Shown here: positions 57,005 through 64,000 of the stretch, piece by piece
How the letters are laid out: every line of letters begins with the position of its first letter
Position numbering within the stretch: position 1 is the first letter of the stretch
Assembly: GCA_036250195.1 (NCBI GenBank)
Contig: JAVHZZ010000011.1
Span: 58,470,919 to 58,534,918 of the forward strand
DNA length: 64,000 bases
Reading direction: 5' to 3'
DNA from: Mixophyes australis
Lineage: Eukaryota; Chordata; Amphibia; Anura; Limnodynastidae
Notes under the pieces: generated by a model
The model's input: the letters and a program-made list of their open reading frames with translations, nothing else
What the model was told of the DNA's origin: nothing
Databases searched by the model: none
Made by a program: the position numbers and the translations under genes

Positions 57005-58138
57005 GTATACATTGCACAGTATAAATTCTATTTATGTCAAATTCATGCTGTACATATGCAGACCTTCCAACATTTGGATAGGCGACATCGAGACATAGGA
57101 CGAGGACACTTCATGATGTGTGTATGGCCACGTCACGATGGGAGCATACATAGCACTTTTGAAGTGCTATGCTGCCCCGTTCCCACCTTCCCTACCCTCC
57201 CAACACCTCTACCATGCAGAGCAGCAGTGAACAGAATACTTCCCAACTTCCCCACCTGTGGGACAAAGCTGTCCTGATTAGGATGGGGGGAAGGAGCACT
57301 CTCAAATTGGGACTGTCCCGCCTAAATTGGGACATTTGGGAGGTATGCTTATGTACATTGCATAGTACCACTTCTCTTAGGGAAGTTCCCAATACCTTAA
57401 CAGGCTTTGGTCCATCTCAGTTGCTCTACTCTTGGAAGCCAAAAATGTATTTCAGACTTTGTGAGGGAGACCTGAGAGAGGAAATGTGCCATGCCCCAAA
57501 TGTTATTGAACATACTTCTTAGCCAATACATACAGACATTGCACCTTACCACTTCTCTTTATGCAATTCTTATGCTGTATTTATGGACATTGCACAGTGC
57601 AACTTCTCTTTAAGCAATTTTTATGATGTACATATGGACGCTGCAAAGTGTCAATGCTCGTTTTGACATTTTCATGAAAGCTGACATTCCAACTCCCCTG
57701 AGTTATTTCCTTTGTACTTTCAGTCTACAATTTATATAATAACTGGTGTGGAGTTTCCTGGTGCAGTACTTCCTGCATCACTTTCTATCCTATCACTTAC
57801 CACATTGGTTATGTTATAATAGAATATATTCATATGTTTCCCTTGTGGTAAGCAGTATGGAAATATTCAAAGAACATATATTACACCTTATTCCCTCCTA
57901 GCACAGAAAAATGAAAATTTATGTGATTTTCCTTTCCTGTGTGGTTGGAAACACCAAAGGGTTAATACCCCCTACCACGCAGTGGACGGGTCACCATACT
58001 AACACAGCAACAGCCCCCCCCCCCCCTGTAGCTCCTCTGCTGTAGCTTAGACATATAGCAGGTGGCAGTTGTGCTTCTTCGGGCTTCCGTGCTGGGAAGA
58101 TGAACCACCTGTATCAGTCTCGTTACAGCCCTGCTAAA
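57005..58138. other. No gene recognised
   Basis: Contains short phrases such as tttatgctgtat that recur near 57030, 57570 and 57610. No ORF or motif can be named. Confidence 0.4.
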
Positions 58139-59009
58139 CAGGGCTGCCATCAGAAATCGTGGGGCCCAGTACAAATGAAACAGGCAGGCCCCCCCCCCCC
58201 CCCCCCCGGTGAACACCCCCTTTCCCCAATAAAAACAACAAAAACTTAATTTATGACATTAAGGGAGAAAATAACTATTATCCCCCAAGAAATACAGCTT
58301 AACCCATTATCATACTTGGAAGCCTAGTCTCCTACAAAATTCAGAGTAAAAAAAATGTGATAATAAAATATCTTTAAAATATACTTACCCAGATGTTGCA
58401 GCTACTGCTCCTTGCTCCTTATTCTTACAGCGGCGGCGGGAACATCAGTGTGACGTCAGGTCACACCACACCATCACTCAGGGGCGGATTGGGAACTTAG
58501 AGCTACCCTGGAAAGAATTCTGGAAGTGGCCTCACATGGGCGGGACCAAACAGTGGGCTGGTCCAACACAAAAGTAGGCGGGATTAACTCAATTATCCAT
58601 AACCACATCAGTTATCAGTGGCAGGTGAGGCTAACGGAACACGCAGTTGTAGGCGGAGTCACAGTAAGCAGACACAAAGAAAGGTTATAAAGTATTGTGC
58701 TACACTCCAAGTATTTATTAATGTAGAACTGAAAACTGCCATGTAAGAGGAGTGTGACTATATTGTGTAAACAAAAAGACATATGACACACCGCACAGAC
58801 AGGCCATGCCAGCCTCCAATCTATAAGAAAGTCATTCATTCAGAGGTCCCTCTCCACTTCCTATACCATCAAGCATTGAATTCTGACTAAATTGCTCATC
58901 ACGTATGTGGTAGGTAAATTATATTGTAATCTACACAGGGACTGATATGCATGAATAAAATGCTGGTGTTCCATACAGATATACAACATGGTCATAATAT
59001 TTTAACCAT

Positions 59010-59225
59010 ATATTGTAAGCTTGCGCGCAGGGCCTTCCATATATTGTAAACTTGCAAGCAGGGTTTTCCATATATTGTAAGCTTGCGAGCAGGGCCTTCC
59101 ATATATTGTAGACTTGCAAGCAGGGCCTTCCATATATTGTAGACTTGCAAGCAGGGCCTTCCATATATTGTAAGCTTGCGAGCAGGGCCTTCCATATATT
59201 GTAAGCTTGCGAGCAGCGCCTTCTC
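59010..59225. repeat. 31-bp array next to the L2 tail, copy 2
   Basis: About seven units of tattgtaagcttgcgagcag + ggccttccata, the reverse of the array at 45115-45302. Confidence 0.92.
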
Positions 59226-59335
59226 ACCTCTTTGTCTGTTTTACCCAGTTTGTTTATTACTGTGTTTGCCCCCAATTGTAAAGTGCTACGGAATATGTTG
59301 GCGCGATATAAATAAATAAATGATGATGATAAAGA
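59226..59335 (+). repeat. L2-type 3' end in copy 2
   Basis: The plus strand reads ccccaattgtaaagtgctac, ggcgcgatataaataaataa and a short (GAT)n tail, matching 45001-45110 in reverse. Confidence 0.75.
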
Positions 59336-59994
59336 GTTAAAATAATAAGTAAATGCTCTGCAGAAAGGAACTGTGAGTTTCCAAATTTGCAGGATAATCC
59401 ATTCAATACCTAATGAATTTACCTACAGTACCTGCTTAAAAGTGACCAGGTAGAGAAATAGAAGAAAGATGCCAGTGCTGGAATATTGCAAGGACAGCAG
59501 CACTGTCAGATGTGAGAGTACCACTGTTCTGCAGTAGAATCAGATCATAAACGTGTAACATGGTCTCATAACAAGAATAAAATCCTTAAATACTACCAGA
59601 TAATGAGGATGAAATACAATTTTGGATGTTATAAGATATAGAAAGATGACGCAGTAGGCTGGCAAGTAGATTTACTCCACAAGGAAATTCTGTTGCCAAT
59701 GATGATCTGATATTAGCTCAGTACTCTCTCAGAGTGTTCAGTTCAGGTCACTTACCCATAGGAGTGCGCAGAACACTTAATTAGGGTGTGCACCCCGGGA
59801 CACCGAGCGAGGGATACTCTGTGCCGCAGCTTGCTGCCGGAAGGGCGTGTACAGCAACGTCTAGGGGGAGGGTGCCTAATAGTGCCCCCAGTTCATATAA
59901 CGCCAAACAATAGCGCCTTAAGTTCATAGAACACCAAACACCAAACAATACTGCCACCAAATGATAATATGCCACAAAGCTGTGTCCCCAGATA

Positions 59995-61587
59995 GCATTA
60001 TGCCACACAGTAGTGTCCCCAGATATTAATATGCCACACAGTAGTGTCCCCAGATAATATTATGCCACACAGTAGTACCCACATATAATATGCCACACAG
60101 TAGTGCCCACAGATATTATGCCACACAGTAGTGCCCAGATAATATTATGCCACACAGTAGTGCCCACAGATAATAATATGCCACACAGTAGTACCCACAC
60201 ATAATATTATGCCACACAGTAGTGCCCACAGATATTATGCCACAAAGTTGTGCCCACAGATAATATGCCACACAGTAGTGCCCACAGATATTATGCCGCA
60301 CAGTAGTGCCCACAGATAATAATATGCCACACAGTAGTGCCCACAGATATTATTATGCCACACAGTAGTGCCCACAGATAATAATATGCCACACAGTAGT
60401 GCCCACAGATATTATGTCACACAGTAGTGCCCACAGATAATATGCCACACAGTAGTGCCCACAGATAATAATATGCCACACAGTAGTGCCCACAGATAAT
60501 AATATGCCACACAGTAGTGCCCACAGATATTATGCCACACAGTAGTGCCCACAGATAATATTATGCCACACAGTAGTGCCCACAGATAATATTATGCCAC
60601 ACAGTAGTGCCCACAGATAATATGCCACACAGTAGTGTCCCCAGATAATATTATGCCAAGTAGTGCACCCCAGATGATAATATGCCACATACTAGTGTCT
60701 CAGATAATAATATGCCAAGTAGTGCAAACCAGATGATAATATGCCACATAGTAGTGTCCCCAGATAATATGCCACACAGTAGTGCCCACAGATAATATGC
60801 CACACAATAGTGCCCACAGATATTATGCCACACAGTAGTGCCCACATATAATAATATGCCACACAGTTGTGCCCACAGATAATATTATGCCACACAGTAG
60901 TGCCCACATATAATATGCCACACAGTAGTGCCCACAGATATTATGCCACACAGTAGTGCCCACAGATAATATGCCACACAGTAGTGCCCACAGATATAAT
61001 GCCACACAGTAGTGCCCACAGATAATATGCCACACAATAGTGCCCACAGATATTATGCCACACAGTAGTGCCCACATATAATAATATGCCACACAGTTGT
61101 GCCCACAGATAATATTATGCCACACAGTAGTGCCCACATATAATATGCCACACAGTAGTGCCCACAGATATTATGCCACACAGTAGTGCCCACAGATAAT
61201 ATGCCACACAGTAGTGCCCACAGATATAATGCCACACTGTAGTGCCCACAGATAATATGCCACACAGTAGTGCCCACAGATATTATGCCACACAGTAGTG
61301 CCCACAGATAATATGCCACACAGTAGTGCCCACAGATATTATGCCACACAGTAGTGCCCACAGATAATATGCCACACAGTAGTGCCCACAGATAATATTA
61401 TGCCACACAGTAGTGCCCACAGATAATATGCCACACAGTTGTGCCCACAGATATTATGCCACACAGTAGTGCCCACAGATAATATGCTACACAGTAGTGC
61501 CCACAGATAATATTATGCCACACAGTAGTGCCCACAGATAATATTATGCCACACAGTAGTGCCCACAGATAATATGACACACACTAC
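59995..61587. repeat. Expanded 28/31-bp array in hAT copy 2
   Basis: About 50 units of ccacacagtagtgcccacag followed by ataatattatg or shorter. Some blocks of several hundred bases are themselves repeated (for example about 60810-61010 and 61050-61250), showing higher-order duplication. Confidence 0.93.
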
Positions 61588-62165
61588 AAACACTAAAAAC
61601 TGCTCTGTAGTCCTGTATGTGAGTCAACTCACCTCTCACAATGATGTCTGTTCCTCTTTGCTAATAGAAGAGCTGTAAGCAGCCTATCTGATCCCCAGGA
61701 TTTTGAGCTACATGGGATCTCTCTCCCTCCTGCTTGTGCTGCAGCCAACCAACAGTGAAAAGCAGCCTGGTGATTTACTTCCAGGACTGCTTCACTGTCG
61801 GCCGTCGGGGCGCCCCCTTATGGTCGGAGGAAAAACAACATGCATAAAAAAAACAAAAACAAATGAATGAAAATGAAAGTATAAAAGAGCCGCCGGGCCC
61901 CCTGGTGACCCCGGGCCCGGTACAAGTGTACCCCCCGTACCCCCCTGATGGCGGCCCTGAAGACAGTTAAAAAACCTAAGTGGCCAAAATAACCAAAGTA
62001 AAAAAACAATAATTTGAAGTGCTAGTAATATTATTATACTTTTGGTTAGTATTAATATCCATGAATGCATTTCCATATGCTGACATTTTCACTCTGCATG
62101 TATCAATGCTTTCTGTGTATAATATTTCTAAGTATTGACATTTTTTAAAATGTTTTAAGGAAACA

Positions 62166-62545
62166 ATAAGATTTTTACTCACCGTAAAATCCATTTCTCT
62201 GACTCCATTGGGGGACACTGCGAGACATTGGGGTATAGTAGTGGGCTTGGGTGTCTTGTCACTTTAACTGCTAAGTCTTTGGCCTTCTCCCCTGCTATGC
62301 CCCTCCTCTACAGAGAGATCCTCAGTTTTGAATAAACAAGAGTGAACGTAAAGGAGGTAATATAATACGGAAAGGTTTTAAACCATAAAGAACCATAACC
62401 AAAGTTTTCACACACAGAACTACACACACAGAGCAAGGGAGGGTGCGTAGTGTCCCCCAATAGAGTCAGAGAAATGGATTTTACGGTGAGTAAAAATCTT
62501 ATTCTCTCTTCCCTGCCATTGGGGGACACTGTGAGACATTGGGGA
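62166..62545. repeat. DIRS terminal and internal complementary repeats
   Basis: ataagatttttactcaccgt... at 62166-62220 is the reverse complement of 62447-62502. In addition ccattgggggacactg at 62206-62221 recurs directly at 62517-62532. Such paired inverted and internal repeats are used by DIRS elements to form a circular DNA before integration. Confidence 0.82.
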
Positions 62546-62560
62546 TAAAGCAAAGCTTTC

Positions 62561-64000
62561 TCAAGGGTGGGAATGCTCTGGAACAGCTGCACGCATAATC
62601 CTGCGACCAAAGCTTGCATCAGCCGACGCAAAGCCTTGAAGTCTATAAAATTTAGTGAAAGTGTGGACGGAAGACCAAGTCGCCGCTTGACACAACTGCT
62701 CCACCGACGCCCCATGCCTAGCCAACCAGGAGGCACCCACTGCACTAGTAGAATGCGCCTTCAAATTTTCCATGACGGACAGAGAAGCTGCAATGTAAAC
62801 TTCTCGAATCGTGTATGTAATCCACCGGGCAATTGACTGCTTTGAAGCAGGCCACAATCTTTTGTTGGTGTCATATAAAACAAAAAGATCTCTGGTCTTT
62901 CTGAACTGAGACGTACGGCCTACATAACCCTGTAGAGCTCGTACCACATCCAAAAACTGCATAGACCCTTCTAAGGAGTCCTTCTTTGCTCGGAATGCAG
63001 GGATAACAATTTCCTGGTTTAGGTGAAACCTGGAAACCACCTTAGGAATGAAAGATGGCATGGTACGAAGGACCGCCCTATCAGCGTGAAAAATAAGAAA
63101 AGGGGAGTCACAGCAAAGAGCCCCAAGCTCAGACACTCTGCGAGCTGAAGCTATAGCCAACAAAAATACCGTCTTCCACGTAAGATACTGTAAGTCAATG
63201 GACTCTAAAGGTTCAAACGGAGGCCTAGAAAGAGCACGAAGAACCAGATTGAGGTCCCAGGGCTCGACAGAATGGCAAAATGGAGATTGTATACATAACA
63301 CCCCGTGCAAGAAAATTTTGATTTCTGAATAATTTGCAATATTTTTCTGAAAGTAGACAGAAAGGGCTGATATCTGGCCCTTGAGGGAACCCAGACAAAG
63401 ACCCTTCTGAACTCCATCCTGTAGAAAATCCAGTAAATGAGAAAGCTTAAATTTTGAAGAGTGGAATCTCTTAGACTTACACCACAAAATATATGTCTTC
63501 CACACTCTGTAATATATGGAAGACGAAGAAGGCTTTCTGGCCCTAGTCATGGTAGTTCTAACATCCTGAGAGAAACCCCTGGCTTTAAGTATTAGGGTTT
63601 CAATAGCCAGGCCGTCAAAGCCAGCTGATCTAAACCTTGGTAAAGAAATGGACCCTGAACCAGAAGATCTTCCATTCATTTCAAGCCGGAATGGAGGAGC
63701 TTCTGCTAACAATAGCAGGTCTGAGAACCATGCTCTGCGTGGCCAACATGGATCTATTAGAATAGCGGGCTCTCTCTCCCTCTCCAACTTCTTTAGGACC
63801 CGCGCAATCATTGGTATGGGAGGGAAAATGTATACCATCCGATATGGCCATGGGGCCGACATGGCATCTACTATTTCCGCGCCTGGGTCTCGAGCTCTTG
63901 CGCCGTAGCGCGGAACCTGATGGTTCAGTCTGGACGCCATCAGGTCTATGTCCTGACAGCCCCAACGATCCACCAGAAGGGAGAAAATCTGACTGTTTAG
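62561..64000 (-). CDS. DIRS pol C-terminus with tyrosine recombinase (partial)
   Basis: An open frame continues to the window edge; residues are numbered from position 63973. Residues 1-95 (DIDLMASRLNHQVPRYGARA..AMSAPWPYRM) match the end of the DIRS RNase H/RT polyprotein. Residues 130-445 form a tyrosine recombinase with the first catalytic Arg in SARRVSEL (278-279), the His box at 407-410 reading HSTS, W433/H437 and the nucleophile Y443 in HTFTKFY. The His box normally reads H-x-x-R, so its Arg is Ser here. The enzyme would join a DNA circle to the genome. The frame is otherwise intact. Confidence 0.85.
   Translation of the reverse strand, partial: LNSQIFSLLVDRWGCQDIDLMASRLNHQVPRYGARARDPGAEIVDAMSAPWPYRMVYIFPPIPMIARVLKKLEREREPAILIDPCWPRRAWFSDLLLLAEAPPFRLEMNGRSSGSGSISLPRFRSAGFDGLAIETLILKARGFSQDVRTTMTRARKPSSSSIYYRVWKTYILWCKSKRFHSSKFKLSHLLDFLQDGVQKGLCLGSLKGQISALSVYFQKNIANYSEIKIFLHGVLCIQSPFCHSVEPWDLNLVLRALSRPPFEPLESIDLQYLTWKTVFLLAIASARRVSELGALCCDSPFLIFHADRAVLRTMPSFIPKVVSRFHLNQEIVIPAFRAKKDSLEGSMQFLDVVRALQGYVGRTSQFRKTRDLFVLYDTNKRLWPASKQSIARWITYTIREVYIAASLSVMENLKAHSTSAVGASWLARHGASVEQLCQAATWSSVHTFTKFYRLQGFASADASFGRRIMRAAVPEHSHP

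Larger units (their letters stand above)
58139..61959 (-). mobile_element. Non-autonomous hAT-type element, copy 2 (3.8 kb)
   Basis: The inverse of copy 1 at 43461-46160: ends CAGGGCTGCCATCAG (58139) and CTGATGGCGGCCCTG (61959), the same interior in reverse order, high identity. It is about 1.1 kb longer, nearly all from expansion of the 28/31-bp array. Flanks ctgctaaa and aagacagt do not form a duplication, unlike copy 1. Confidence 0.88.
62165..64000 (-). mobile_element. DIRS-type retrotransposon, 3' end
   Basis: Minus-strand element running off the right edge. It holds the C-terminal part of a pol frame with a tyrosine recombinase. Beyond the stop lie terminal sequences with an inverted repeat and a short direct repeat, as in DIRS elements. 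The 5' side is outside the window. There is no LTR and no target duplication, as expected for recombinase-integrated elements. Confidence 0.88.

Noticed and set aside
59995..61587. Many minus-strand ORFs of repeated Trp-His-Asn-Ile text, and the similar plus-strand ORF at about 44187
   Set aside because: By-products of the 28/31-bp arrays; there is no non-repeat extension.
36868..61587. Could any of the arrays be CRISPR?
   Set aside because: The units are adjacent with no unique spacers, and the genome is that of an animal.

Overview
This window reads as repeat-rich vertebrate DNA, most likely from an amphibian (probably a frog). That assignment is inference from the mix of elements: chromodomain Ty3/gypsy elements, a Penelope-like element, a DIRS element, BED-finger hAT elements, an L2/CR1 LINE, a tRNA-like SINE and a class I endogenous retrovirus. 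I recognise no intact host gene. Almost everything that can be named is a transposable element, a remnant of one, or a tandem array grown inside one. Translated families were recognised by eye, without database searches.

Layout. 1-1074 has no gene. 1080-6767 is a complete but mutated gypsy chromovirus (called gypsy-1 here) with target duplication ATATG. 8340-13945 is a SINE split by a Penelope-like insertion: two copies lie head to head, flanked by a 15-bp duplication. A solo gypsy LTR (9863-10590) and a 193-bp hAT MITE (11671-11863) lie inside them, each with its own duplication. 14160-14669 is a 5'-truncated L1-like tail. 15000-21700 is mostly unassigned. 21747-22561 is a solo LTR of the gypsy-1 type, followed by a retroviral pol remnant.

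23835-31834 is the 3' end of a minus-strand chromovirus (gypsy-3) whose LTR holds a 49-bp minisatellite. A second, better preserved chromovirus (gypsy-2, 24386-30748) sits inside that minisatellite. 32640-38640 holds hAT material on the minus strand, with a 39-bp array of about 37 units upstream of its first ORF. 39600-41951 is an L2/CR1 LINE. 43461-46160 and 58139-61959 are two oppositely oriented copies of a non-autonomous hAT-type element; both carry the same two internal arrays, at different lengths. 47487-54992 is a minus-strand endogenous retrovirus whose two LTRs look identical although its genes are broken or missing. 62165-64000 is the 3' end of a minus-strand DIRS element that runs off the window.

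How the parts work together. In gypsy-1 and gypsy-2 the sequence just after the 5' LTR is complementary over 10 nt to a site about where the transcript should begin. That is the arrangement of Tf1/sushi-type self-primed reverse transcription. The gypsy-2 LTRs also carry four copies of a hairpin with a constant loop, and one stem has a compensatory base-pair change. The Penelope-like copies both carry a hammerhead-like core near their ends. These three RNA-level signals are the observations I would follow up first.
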